Assembly: GCA_964347035.1 (NCBI GenBank)
Contig: CAYFXE010000002.1
Span: 82,403 to 146,402 of the forward strand
DNA: 64,000 nt
Source of the DNA: CAYFXE01 sp964347035
GTDB lineage: Bacteria; Acidobacteriota; Aminicenantia; Aminicenantales; Aminicenantaceae
Direction: 5' to 3'
In this document: one piece after another, positions 44,179-52,749 of the stretch
Numbering within the stretch: the stretch's first letter is position 1
How the letters are laid out: each line of letters begins with the position of its first letter
The notes under the pieces: generated by a model
Databases searched by the model: none
The model's input: the letters and a program-made list of their open reading frames with translations, nothing else
Told to the model about the DNA's origin: nothing
Made by a program: the position numbers and the translations under genes

Positions 44179-46362
44179 ATGGCAAGGATTTTTGCTGATT
44201 ATGTCGATAAAGCCAAAAGGATTCTCGAAGACAACTGGACAGGAAAATCCACAAAACCCGCTCCCGCGCTCTACCCGCATCAGTGGAACTGGGATTCGGG
44301 ATTTATCGCTATCGGGAAGTCTCATTACAATACCTCCCAGGCCATTCAAGAAATCGAGACACTTTTCGAGGCCCAATGGTCCAACGGCATGGTTCCTCAG
44401 ATTGTGTTTAATCCCGAAGAGCTGGGACATTATTTCCCAGAGCCTGATTTTTGGCAGACCGAACGATCATCGTTTGCCCCTCCGAATAAAATGACCTCAG
44501 GCATAACCATGCCTCCTGTGCATGCCATTGTCGTGGAGAAGATATACCAAAATGCTCGGAAGACTCGACAAGTTTTTTCTTTTCTCGATAAAATCTACCC
44601 TAAACTCCTGGCCCAGCACGAGCACCTTTACCGTGAGCGGGATCCCGATAAGGAGGGGCTTGTTTATATCCGCCATCCGTGGGAATCAGGGATAGACAAT
44701 TCTCCGACTTGGGATGCACCTTTGAAGAGGATTAAAATCGATAAAGCGAAACTTCCTGAATACACCCGCCATGACCTCGAACATGGTGTGGACCCAAAGA
44801 TGCGGCCCTCCGACGATGATTACGATCGTTATGTGTATATCGTAGATTTGTTCCGTCAAAACGATTACGATGAGAACCGCATCCGAGAGAACTGTCCTTT
44901 TCTCATCCAGGATCCCCTTTTCAACGCGATCCTCTGCCGAGCCAATGAATCTCTGGCCAGGATCGCGGAAATCATCGGCGAGTCGCCGGACCTGCCGCGT
45001 TCCTGGATTGAAAAGACAGCCGCAGCGATGCGCGATAAACTCTGGCACAAGGACCACGGCATCTTTGACGCCTACGACCTTGTGGCCGGAGAACTGATCG
45101 AGATCGATACAGCTGCCGGGTTTATCTCCCTCCTGGCCGGAGCCCCCACCCGTGATCAGGCTAAGACGTTGTATGAGCACCTCAATTCCGCCTCTTTCTG
45201 CGCTCTTCATCAGGGGAATTGCTACACGATCCCTAACTACGATACGCAAAAAGAAGCTTTTGATCGGACCAATTACTGGCGGGGGCCTGTCTGGATCAAC
45301 ATCAATTGGATGCTCGCCCAGGGACTTCGCCGCTACGGCTACACTCTCAAGGCTGATTCATTGCAGAAAGATCTCTTGCAGCTTCCCATCCGGTTTGGAT
45401 TTCACGAGTATTTCGACTCTTTCGAGGGGACAGGCTACGGCAGCGACAATTTTAGCTGGACAGCGGCTCTATTCATTGACTTGGTCGAAGAATTTTATGA
45501 AAAACCCGATCTCAAGATCGACATAAAAAAACAAGCCAGGAAACTCTTCTCTGGAGATATGGTTCTCAATCACGGACAGGATATGCCTGACGTTGAGGCA
45601 GAAAACCTTGATTCCGAATTGATGAAATGCATCCGCGGCTTAAAAGATAAATACTATGATACAAACCGCGGATTGGTTGATTATGAAGGTCTGATGGAAG
45701 GGCCAGATTTTCAGATTTATCGACGATTAACCAACGGATTGAGGAAATTTGATCTGGCCCGTTTCGTAGGCAGGAAGGAGAAGCTGGCTTTCTGGATTAA
45801 CCTGTACAACACGATCGTTGTTGACGGAATTATCACCTTAGGGATAAAGGATTCGGTAAAGGAAGCCCCTGAGTTGTTTCAAAAAATCAAGTATCAGATT
45901 GGAAAATTCACTTTCTCTCCTGATGATATCGAACACGGTATCTTGAGAGGAAACATCAGGCCCTGGCTACGCCTGCGGCGACCCTTCCGGACCGGAGATC
46001 CACGGAGGGAGATGATCCTAACGCCCGTAGACCCGCGCATCCACTTCACGCTTGTCTGCGGGTCCAGGTCCTGTGCTCCGATCGACTACTACGAAGCAGA
46101 GAAGATTTTCGAACAACTGGACAAGGCCTCCCGCTCTTTTGTTAACTCATCAGAAGTGATCGTCCTCCCTGAGGAGGGAAAAATCTTAATCTCAGAGATT
46201 TTTCACTGGTATATGTCTGATTTTGGAGGTCGAGACGGAGTCCTGGATTTCATCCACGATTATCTCGCCGACGACAGGATTCGGCAATTCATCGGAAGCA
46301 AAAACCGAAACATCCAAATCGAGTACCTGCATTATGATTGGAATTTAAACCGGGGAGCTTGA
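44179..46362 (+). CDS. GH63 glucosylglycerate/mannosylglycerate-hydrolase-like enzyme fused to a DUF547 domain
   Basis: Protein of 727 aa, no signal peptide. Residues 1 to about 440 form an (alpha/alpha)6 glycosidase of the GH63 type seen in mannosylglycerate and glucosylglycerate hydrolases: PHQWNWDSGFIAIG at the start, HPWESGIDNSPTWD with D173 as probable general acid, RGPVWININWMLAQGLRRYGY, and GFHEYFDSFEGTGYG (E410 or E416 as probable base). From about residue 475 to the end is a DUF547 domain (FWINLYNTIVVDG, HFTLVCGSRSCAPIDYY). Known GH63 hydrolases of this class are about 430-450 aa, so the second domain is an unusual C-terminal fusion. It lies between two paralogous glycosyltransferases and near GpgS/GpgP, fitting turnover of glucosylglycerate. 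DUF547 function is unknown. Confidence 0.83.
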   Translation: MARIFADYVDKAKRILEDNWTGKSTKPAPALYPHQWNWDSGFIAIGKSHYNTSQAIQEIETLFEAQWSNGMVPQIVFNPEELGHYFPEPDFWQTERSSFAPPNKMTSGITMPPVHAIVVEKIYQNARKTRQVFSFLDKIYPKLLAQHEHLYRERDPDKEGLVYIRHPWESGIDNSPTWDAPLKRIKIDKAKLPEYTRHDLEHGVDPKMRPSDDDYDRYVYIVDLFRQNDYDENRIRENCPFLIQDPLFNAILCRANESLARIAEIIGESPDLPRSWIEKTAAAMRDKLWHKDHGIFDAYDLVAGELIEIDTAAGFISLLAGAPTRDQAKTLYEHLNSASFCALHQGNCYTIPNYDTQKEAFDRTNYWRGPVWININWMLAQGLRRYGYTLKADSLQKDLLQLPIRFGFHEYFDSFEGTGYGSDNFSWTAALFIDLVEEFYEKPDLKIDIKKQARKLFSGDMVLNHGQDMPDVEAENLDSELMKCIRGLKDKYYDTNRGLVDYEGLMEGPDFQIYRRLTNGLRKFDLARFVGRKEKLAFWINLYNTIVVDGIITLGIKDSVKEAPELFQKIKYQIGKFTFSPDDIEHGILRGNIRPWLRLRRPFRTGDPRREMILTPVDPRIHFTLVCGSRSCAPIDYYEAEKIFEQLDKASRSFVNSSEVIVLPEEGKILISEIFHWYMSDFGGRDGVLDFIHDYLADDRIRQFIGSKNRNIQIEYLHYDWNLNRGA

Positions 46363-46398
46363 ACACGAGGAGGAGCAGAAAAAGAGGAAAGTCCTCGT

Positions 46399-47004
46399 TT
46401 ACTTGCCTTTCCTCCAGAACATGAAACTGCCAAGAACGGGAATATGGGCAAGACGGATTTTTTTCATCGGAAATATACCCTTGCTGACGACCCTGACATC
46501 CTCGACTGTATAGAAAGCCTTAGGGTCAAACCCATGGATAATCTCGACAACATTCTCGAAATCCTGACGTTTGATGATCAAAAAAATCACATGAACATTT
46601 CCAGTGCTACCCTGGGCATCTGTGCTAGTTACACCATAACCTTGAGATCTTAGGTGGTTTATCAATTCAGTGGCATCTTTCTGGGTTATGATTCGCAAGA
46701 TCACACTGCCGATGGCCAATCCTTTTTCTATCTGAAGGCCTATAAAGGTCCCCATAGCAAAACCGGCACCGTAAGCAAAATAGCAAGCCCAATTATCGAG
46801 ATTCTGCATGATGACCCTGATGGCCAGCAGCCAGATGATGACTTCGAAAAAGCCAACTACAGGAGCGCTGTATTTTAATCCTTTAGAAATAAAAATGATC
46901 CTCATCGTCGCCAGGCAGACGTCTGCGATTCTTGCCAGGAAGATAAGAAGCGGCAGGACAACCCAGGTGAATATTTCAGAACTGATAACAGATTCTAAAG
47001 TCAT
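46399..47004 (-). CDS. UPF0316/DUF5698-DUF2179 membrane protein
   Basis: Protein of 201 aa: three TM segments (about 12-32, 45-66, 72-94, with ARIADVCLATMRIIFISKGLKYSAPVVGFFEVIIWLLAI) and a C-terminal cytoplasmic domain (about 110-180, DATELINHLRSQGYGVTSTDAQGSTGNVHVIFLIIKRQD) matching the DUF5698 plus DUF2179 layout. The soluble part resembles the nucleotide/ligand-binding DUF2179 of YitT proteins. No biochemical role is established for the family. It sits alone on the minus strand between carbohydrate genes without an evident link to them. Confidence 0.85.
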   Translation of the reverse strand: MTLESVISSEIFTWVVLPLLIFLARIADVCLATMRIIFISKGLKYSAPVVGFFEVIIWLLAIRVIMQNLDNWACYFAYGAGFAMGTFIGLQIEKGLAIGSVILRIITQKDATELINHLRSQGYGVTSTDAQGSTGNVHVIFLIIKRQDFENVVEIIHGFDPKAFYTVEDVRVVSKGIFPMKKIRLAHIPVLGSFMFWRKGK

Positions 47005-47340
47005 GACGATTGGATCCTTTCTTAGACCTTATTACCCTCTTTTTGATTTATGAATCTGCATTCAACGTGGTTCTAAATCGAGTTTAATTGAGAATTCTAA
47101 TTTATTAGAATTGATATTTTTTGTCAAAAATAATTCAGATTTCTCTCCAGAAATGTTATGGATGAGCGGAAAATTATGTTAGAAGATAAGAACTTGGATC
47201 TTAAAATCAGCATCATCTCACTCGCTCAGGATCAAGCCATTTTGCATATTTTGACTATATAATTTTCGTATGCTATACCTTTTCAGGAAGAAAAAGAAAG
47301 GAATTGCATTGAATGTGACAAAAATATCTCGGGAGGAAAA
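47005..47340. other. Divergent AT-rich promoter region upstream of second glycosyltransferase
   Basis: No gene is supported in these 336 bp. It holds a perfect 8-bp dyad AATTCTAA/TTAGAATT with a 4-nt loop (47093-47112), followed by GATATTTTTTG, and a sigma-70-like promoter at 47251-47279. Short frames inside are not gene-like. Confidence 0.45.
47251..47279 (+). promoter_or_regulatory. Probable sigma-70-type promoter for the 47341 glycosyltransferase
   Basis: TTGACT (47251-47256), 17-nt spacer, TATACC (47274-47279). The -35 is five of six consensus and the -10 four of six; it lies 62 nt before the ATG, which has GGGAGG upstream. It probably drives the glycosyltransferase and glycogen synthase genes together (16-nt gap). 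Confidence 0.5.
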
Positions 47341-48594
47341 ATGAAATTTCACACAGCCCTGCGGGGATGGGCAAACAGGCGTCTGGAAAAGATTGATCAT
47401 GCGGATATGATTGTCGGCATTCCCTGCTTTAATAATGATTCGACTATTGAATATGTTATCGATATGGTGAGTGAGGGCGTGGCCAAATATTATCGTGATC
47501 TCCGGGTTGTCATCATCATCTCTGATGGCGGATCAACCGATGATTCTAGAGAGATTGCTAAAGAAAAAACGGTCTATCCCTTTATCGAGAAGATTGTCAC
47601 TATCTATCGTGGAATTCCTGGTAAGGGAAGCGCACTCCGCATGATATTCGAATCTGCCTCTTTCCTTGAAGCTAAGGTTTGTCTCTTGTTTGATTCTGAC
47701 CTACGGAGCATAATCCCGGAATGGGTGAAAGCTCTGGCTGATCCCGTCTTAAGCCATGGTCATGACTTTGTTGCCCCTGTCTATAGCCGGTTTAAATACG
47801 ATGCGACCATCACGAACAATATCGCTTACAACTTGACCAGAGCTCTTTACGGAAAACGAGTGCGCCAGCCTATAGGTGGCGATTTTGGTCTTTCTCGCAA
47901 GATGTTAGACTTTTATTTTCACTGTGGGAAAGATATATGGATGACAGATATTGCCCGATTCGGGATTGATATCTGGATGACAACGGCAGCTATAGTGGAG
48001 GATAAATCTATCGGTCAGGCTTATTTAGGGACTAAAGTGCATGATGCCAAAGACCCGCTCGAAAATCTAGGCCCGATGTTCAGGCAGGTGGTCTTTCCGC
48101 TTTTTCAATTGATGGAGGAGAACGCAGATAATTGGAAGAGAATCCAAGGAAGTGAACCTGTTCCGACATATGGAGCTCTCGTTGAACAAGAGCCCAAAGC
48201 TTTTGAGGTGGATCTTCCTGGAATGATCAATAATTTCAAGGAAGGATTTAAGAACCTTTCAATCTTTTGGGAAAGGATTATAAACCCAAAGAGTTTCGCA
48301 GTCCTCAAAGGTTTAACCAAAAAGAAAAAGAATGAAAGCTTTCTGATGCCGACTGAAGACTGGGCAAAGATTATCTACGATTTTGCAGCCACCTTTCATC
48401 GGTGGAAGAGGGACAGAGGAAAGCTGGTTGAAATCATGCGTCCCCTTTATTACGCCCGTGTCGCCTCTTTCATCAACAGGACAAAGGAGATGAGCACCAT
48501 ACAAGCAGAGAAGGTTATCGAGGAACAAGCCCTTACTTTTGAAACAATGAAGCCTTACCTGCTGAAGATTTGGGAGAAAAAACAGGATTCTTAA
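47341..48594 (+). CDS. GT-A glycosyltransferase, glucosylglycerate-synthase-like (paralogue 2)
   Basis: Protein of 417 aa starting at ATG with GGGAGG upstream. Same family as 40904-42154: MIVGIPCFNNDSTI, GIPGKGSALRMIFE, DxD-type LLFDSDLRSIIPEW, YDATITNNIAYNLTRALYGKRVRQPIGGDFGLSRKM, RFGIDIWMTTAAIV, then an alpha-helical C-terminal part (EDWAKIIYDFAATFHRWKRD). The metal-site residues differ slightly between the paralogues (DAD versus DSD), suggesting different donors or acceptors. It is 16 nt upstream of glycogen synthase and so probably translated with it, which ties it to ADP-glucose metabolism. Exact product not determined. Confidence 0.75.
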   Translation: MKFHTALRGWANRRLEKIDHADMIVGIPCFNNDSTIEYVIDMVSEGVAKYYRDLRVVIIISDGGSTDDSREIAKEKTVYPFIEKIVTIYRGIPGKGSALRMIFESASFLEAKVCLLFDSDLRSIIPEWVKALADPVLSHGHDFVAPVYSRFKYDATITNNIAYNLTRALYGKRVRQPIGGDFGLSRKMLDFYFHCGKDIWMTDIARFGIDIWMTTAAIVEDKSIGQAYLGTKVHDAKDPLENLGPMFRQVVFPLFQLMEENADNWKRIQGSEPVPTYGALVEQEPKAFEVDLPGMINNFKEGFKNLSIFWERIINPKSFAVLKGLTKKKKNESFLMPTEDWAKIIYDFAATFHRWKRDRGKLVEIMRPLYYARVASFINRTKEMSTIQAEKVIEEQALTFETMKPYLLKIWEKKQDS

Positions 48595-48610
48595 AATACG
48601 GGAACAACCG

Positions 48611-50068
48611 ATGAGAAGATTAAATGTATTATTCGCCTCCTCAGAAGTGACCCCTTTTGCTAAGACAGGAGGTTTGGCCGATGTCTCAGCCGCATTACCT
48701 GAAGAGATGGCCTCCTTGGGTCATCAGGTCCGAGTGGTTATGCCTCTTTATCGTTCGGTGAAGGAGGGGAATTTCAACTTGAAGGAGGCAGGAACTATAG
48801 AAATTCCTTTTGGAAACAGAGTTATACAGGATAAATTTTTTTTCGTGGAGAGGAAACCCAATTTTCTGTTCTGTTTCATCGAGCATGATGAATTTTTTGA
48901 CCGCAGGGATTTATACGGGACGTCTAAAGGAGATTATCCTGATAATGCAGATAGATTCATTTTTTTTAGCCGGGGTATTCTCCATTTAGCTAAAATGATT
49001 GAGTTCCAACCAGATATTGTCCACTGCAACGATTGGCAGACAGGCTTGATCCCAGTTTACCTGAGAACCTTGTACAAGGATGACCGGTTTTTCCTGAACA
49101 CAAAGACTATTTTTACCATCCACAATCTCGCTTACCAGGGCCTCTTTCCCAATGATTACATTGCTGCAAGCGGGTTGCCTTCAGATGTATTCTCGATAGA
49201 CGGGATTGAGTATTACGGCAAGATGAACTTCATGAAAGGAGGTATCGTATTCTCCGACATCATTACCACAGTGAGCGAAAAATACGCTGAGGAGATCAGG
49301 ACTCCAGAATATGGCTATGGGTTGGATGGGGTTCTTCAGAGTCGGAGCTCAAATTTGTATGGAATTTTGAACGGAGTCGATTATGGTGTTTGGTCTCCTG
49401 AGACCGACCCCCATATCGCCACCAACTATGGTATTAATGACTTATCAGGAAAAGAGAGGTGCAAAGAAGATTTGAGGCAAACTTTCGAATTAGAAGGCTC
49501 ACACGATGATCCCATCATCGGAATGATATCACGGCTCGCCGATCAGAAAGGATTTGATATTCTGGCTGAAGCTGCAGATGAATTGTTAAAGATGGACTTG
49601 TCTTTGGTATTGTTGGGAACAGGGGATAAGAAATACGAAGACCTTTTCGCTGAACTGGGGAAAAAACACAAGGGCCGTTTTGGTCTTAAAATCGCCTTTG
49701 ATAATGTTCTCGCCCATAAGATTGAAGCAGGATCGGATATGTTCCTCATGCCTTCTCGTTACGAACCCTGTGGGCTGAATCAGATGTACAGCCTTAAGTA
49801 CGGAACCATTCCTGTTGTTAGAGCTACGGGAGGATTAGACGATACCATAAAAGAGTTTAATCCCAGGACAGGGGAAGGAAATGGTTTCAAATTTGCTGAG
49901 TACTCATCAAAGGCCATGAAAGGAAAAGTCGGGAAGGCCCTGATGGTCTATCGTGATAGAGATCTCTGGTTAAAATTGATGAGAAATGCAATGGCAGAAG
50001 ACTTTTCCTGGGAAAAATCTTCTCTCAAGTACCAAGAAATATACAATCAGATTCTCAACAGAATCTAA
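48611..50068 (+). CDS. glgA: Glycogen (starch) synthase, ADP-glucose type
   Basis: GT5 enzyme of 485 aa, typical length. It transfers glucose from ADP-glucose to the non-reducing end of alpha-1,4-glucan. The N-terminal KTGGLADVSAALPEEMASLGHQVRVVMP carries the KxGGL ADP-glucose motif; then IVHCNDWQTGLIPVYL, FTIHNLAYQGLFP, LYGILNGVDYGVWSPETD, IGMISRLADQKGFDIL and MPSRYEPCGLNQMYSLKYGTIPVVRATGGLDDTI (C-terminal donor-binding Glu and GGL). It lies 16 nt after a glycosyltransferase and 76 nt before a 4-alpha-glucanotransferase, with GlgC encoded 4 kb away on the other strand. Confidence 0.97.
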   Translation: MRRLNVLFASSEVTPFAKTGGLADVSAALPEEMASLGHQVRVVMPLYRSVKEGNFNLKEAGTIEIPFGNRVIQDKFFFVERKPNFLFCFIEHDEFFDRRDLYGTSKGDYPDNADRFIFFSRGILHLAKMIEFQPDIVHCNDWQTGLIPVYLRTLYKDDRFFLNTKTIFTIHNLAYQGLFPNDYIAASGLPSDVFSIDGIEYYGKMNFMKGGIVFSDIITTVSEKYAEEIRTPEYGYGLDGVLQSRSSNLYGILNGVDYGVWSPETDPHIATNYGINDLSGKERCKEDLRQTFELEGSHDDPIIGMISRLADQKGFDILAEAADELLKMDLSLVLLGTGDKKYEDLFAELGKKHKGRFGLKIAFDNVLAHKIEAGSDMFLMPSRYEPCGLNQMYSLKYGTIPVVRATGGLDDTIKEFNPRTGEGNGFKFAEYSSKAMKGKVGKALMVYRDRDLWLKLMRNAMAEDFSWEKSSLKYQEIYNQILNRI

Positions 50069-50144
50069 GTAATTCTTTTTATTATATTAATAACTGAAAA
50101 TTTTTTTCTGGTGCCATTCTCAAGCATTAGAATTCATTCCAGTC

Positions 50145-51686
50145 ATGGACTCTTTAAGTCACAAAAAAGAAATAATGAGTAAAAGAGGGAGCGGTATTCT
50201 TCTCCATGTCACATCGCTTCCATCACCATATGGTATTGGAGATTTCGGGTCAGGTGCTTTTGAGTTTGTTGATTTTCTTGCCCACACTAAACAGAGTTAT
50301 TGGCAGATTCTTCCCCTGAACGCTATAAATTCAGCTTATGATATTTCCCCATACCACACAGTTTCTGCTTTTGCCTGTAATGTTTACCTTATCAGCCCAG
50401 AAGTCATGATTCAGGATGATTTGCTGGATGAAAATGATTTGGAGCCTCGACCAGACTTTTCCCTGGGAAGAGTCGATTATGAATCTGTTATAGATTACAA
50501 AAATAGGCTGTTTCAAAAAGCCTTCGGACATTTTAAGAAGAGAAAAACCAAGAATGATAAATTTGAAAAATTCTGTACGGAACATTCTTCTTGGTTAGAA
50601 GATTTTGCTCTTTTCATGGCGCTCAAGAGATCTTTTCGGGGAAAAGTCTGGAGTGAGTGGCCGGTTAAGATAAAAAACAGGGATCCTGAAGCTATACAAT
50701 CCGCTAAAAAGAAACTCCATGATAAAATCGAGATGGAAAAGTTCCTTCAGTTTATCTTTGATAAACAGTGGCGAAGGCTTAAACACTACTGCCGTAAGAA
50801 AAAGATTCAAATCATCGGAGATATGCCCATCTATGTAGACTACGATAGTGTAAGCTGCTGGACGCATCCGGAAATATTCAAGCTTGATAAAAAAAGGAGA
50901 CCTCTTGCAGTAGCCGGAGTCCCTCCTGATTACTTCAGCAGAACCGGGCAGCTCTGGGGAAATCCTGTTTACAGGTGGGATGTGCTGAAGGAAAAAAAAT
51001 ATGACTGGTGGATTCGCCGGATAGAACGCAGCCTGAAGCTCTATGATATCATCAGAATCGATCACTTCCGTGGTTTTGTCGGATATTGGGAAGTCCCCGC
51101 TGCACGGAAAACAGCAATCAGAGGAAAGTGGAAAAAGGCTCCAGCTTACGACTTTTTCAATCATCTGAAAAAGAATTTCCATCGATTGCCCATCATAGCT
51201 GAGGATTTAGGATTCATAACTCCAAAGGTGAGAGATGTGATGAATCATTTTGGTATCCCAGGGATGAAAGTGCTTCTTTTTGCCTTTGGCAGGGATGATC
51301 CTAACCATCCTTACCTTCCTCATAATTATGAGAAAAACTGTGTGGTGTATACTGGCACCCACGACAACAACACGGTGAGAGGCTGGTTTGAGAGCGAGGT
51401 TAAATCCAGGGAAAAGAAGAGAGTTTTTCGCTACCTAGACCTAGAGGTTAAAAAGCAAGAGATACATTGGAAATTCGTTAAATTGGCTATGATGTCTAGG
51501 GCAAACACAGCCATTATTCCTATGCAGGATATCCTTGGCCTGGGGGGAGGGGCGAGGATGAATCTGCCGGCGACAAAAAAGGGCAATTGGAAATGGCGGC
51601 TTTTACCTGAGCAGGTGACATCACCCCTGGTTGAGAAGCTGTTAGAGATTACAGAAATCAGTGGAAGAGCCAAAAAGCTTAAGTAG
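50145..51686 (+). CDS. malQ: 4-alpha-glucanotransferase (amylomaltase)
   Basis: GH77 enzyme of 513 aa (503 if the internal ATG at 50175, MSKRGSGILLHVTSLPSPYGIGDFG, is used; neither start has a strong ribosome site). It disproportionates alpha-1,4-glucans. Family motifs: nucleophile Asp in IIRIDHFRGFVGYWEVPA, acid/base Glu in PIIAEDLGFITPKV, third Asp in YTGTHDNNTVRGWF, plus the GAxRMNLPAT-like GGGARMNLPATKKGNWKWR end. Same strand and direction as glgA. It ends 14 nt from the convergent galT gene. Confidence 0.96.
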   Translation: MDSLSHKKEIMSKRGSGILLHVTSLPSPYGIGDFGSGAFEFVDFLAHTKQSYWQILPLNAINSAYDISPYHTVSAFACNVYLISPEVMIQDDLLDENDLEPRPDFSLGRVDYESVIDYKNRLFQKAFGHFKKRKTKNDKFEKFCTEHSSWLEDFALFMALKRSFRGKVWSEWPVKIKNRDPEAIQSAKKKLHDKIEMEKFLQFIFDKQWRRLKHYCRKKKIQIIGDMPIYVDYDSVSCWTHPEIFKLDKKRRPLAVAGVPPDYFSRTGQLWGNPVYRWDVLKEKKYDWWIRRIERSLKLYDIIRIDHFRGFVGYWEVPAARKTAIRGKWKKAPAYDFFNHLKKNFHRLPIIAEDLGFITPKVRDVMNHFGIPGMKVLLFAFGRDDPNHPYLPHNYEKNCVVYTGTHDNNTVRGWFESEVKSREKKRVFRYLDLEVKKQEIHWKFVKLAMMSRANTAIIPMQDILGLGGGARMNLPATKKGNWKWRLLPEQVTSPLVEKLLEITEISGRAKKLK

Positions 51687-51700
51687 CAGCCTTAGCCAGG

Positions 51701-52732
51701 TCAATCCGTCTTCATCTCCCGCAAATATTGAGCCGCAGTTTCAGGGACGCTCGGGTTTATGTAAAATCCACTTCCCCATTCAAAACCTGCTATTCTGACC
51801 AGGCGCGGGATAATCTCTAGATGCCAGTGATAATCATATTTCAGGGTCACCCATTGGTCGGCTAACTTCGGCTGGGCTTCCGTATTGGGAGACGTGTTCA
51901 GGACATAATTGTACGGAGGATCATGGAGTACGGTCTTCAAGCGGACAAGGATGTCTTTCAGGAAAGGAGAAAATTTTTCTAGCTCTTCGTCAGCAACAGA
52001 TGTGTAACTGTAGTTGTGATCTACTGGAGCGATAAAAACCTCGAACGGAAAACGTGGGGCATAAGGAGTAAAGGCAATAAATCCATTCTCCAATGAGATG
52101 ACCCGGTTCTGAGTTTCCATTTCCTGCTGGATGATATCACATATCAAGCATCGCTCTTTTTTTTCATAGTGACTTTTGGCGGATTCGAGCTTAATGCGGA
52201 CGTTGCGTGGAACGATCGGAGTGGCAATCAACTGGGAATGATGATGAGCCAAGGATGCACCGGCTCTTTTCCCATGGTTTTTGAAGACCAGCGCATATTT
52301 GAACCGGGGATCTTTGAAAAGGTCTCTGATCCTTTCCCGATAGGCCAGGAGGATCCATTTGATGTGTTCTGGAGGAAGGTCAGCGATGGTTAAATCATGC
52401 CCGGGAGTTTCGATGATAACCTCATGAGCCCCCGTTCCTTCAATCATATCGTAGTAACCAACTCCGATTCTTTTTCCTTCGGGTCCGATATTTAAAGCCG
52501 GGTATTTGTTGGGAACGACTCTGACTGTCCAGCCAGGAGAGTTAGGAGAGGTGTTCGGATCTCTTTTGGCCCATATCTCTGGTGGAGTGGATGACTCATG
52601 TCCCTCGCAGAAAGGACAGATTCTGACATGGTTGTATTTAGTCTTATCTTGCAGATCCGAAGGTCTTGCTGCTCTTTCTGTGGCTATGATAACCCAGCGG
52701 TTCTGTAAAGGGTCGTACCTGAGTTCTGGCAT
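51701..52732 (-). CDS. galT: Galactose-1-phosphate uridylyltransferase
   Basis: HIT-superfamily nucleotidyltransferase of 343 aa. The N-terminus RYDPLQNRWVIIATERAARP is typical of GalT, followed by the CPFCEG zinc-type motif and PNKYPAL. The active-site region reads GASLAHHHSQLIATP, where the H-x-H (His after HHxSQ) nucleophile pattern is HHHSQ rather than the enterobacterial HPHGQ, as in many thermophile and archaeal GalT proteins. A second zinc-like pair CLICDII and a C-terminal HWHLEIIPRL follow. It moves uridylyl groups between UDP-glucose and galactose-1-phosphate; some family members use ADP-sugars, so the nucleotide is not certain. It starts 17 nt after the glgC stop and is probably co-transcribed with it. 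Confidence 0.93.
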   Translation of the reverse strand: MPELRYDPLQNRWVIIATERAARPSDLQDKTKYNHVRICPFCEGHESSTPPEIWAKRDPNTSPNSPGWTVRVVPNKYPALNIGPEGKRIGVGYYDMIEGTGAHEVIIETPGHDLTIADLPPEHIKWILLAYRERIRDLFKDPRFKYALVFKNHGKRAGASLAHHHSQLIATPIVPRNVRIKLESAKSHYEKKERCLICDIIQQEMETQNRVISLENGFIAFTPYAPRFPFEVFIAPVDHNYSYTSVADEELEKFSPFLKDILVRLKTVLHDPPYNYVLNTSPNTEAQPKLADQWVTLKYDYHWHLEIIPRLVRIAGFEWGSGFYINPSVPETAAQYLREMKTD

Positions 52733-52749
52733 CTATCTCTCCTTTTAAG

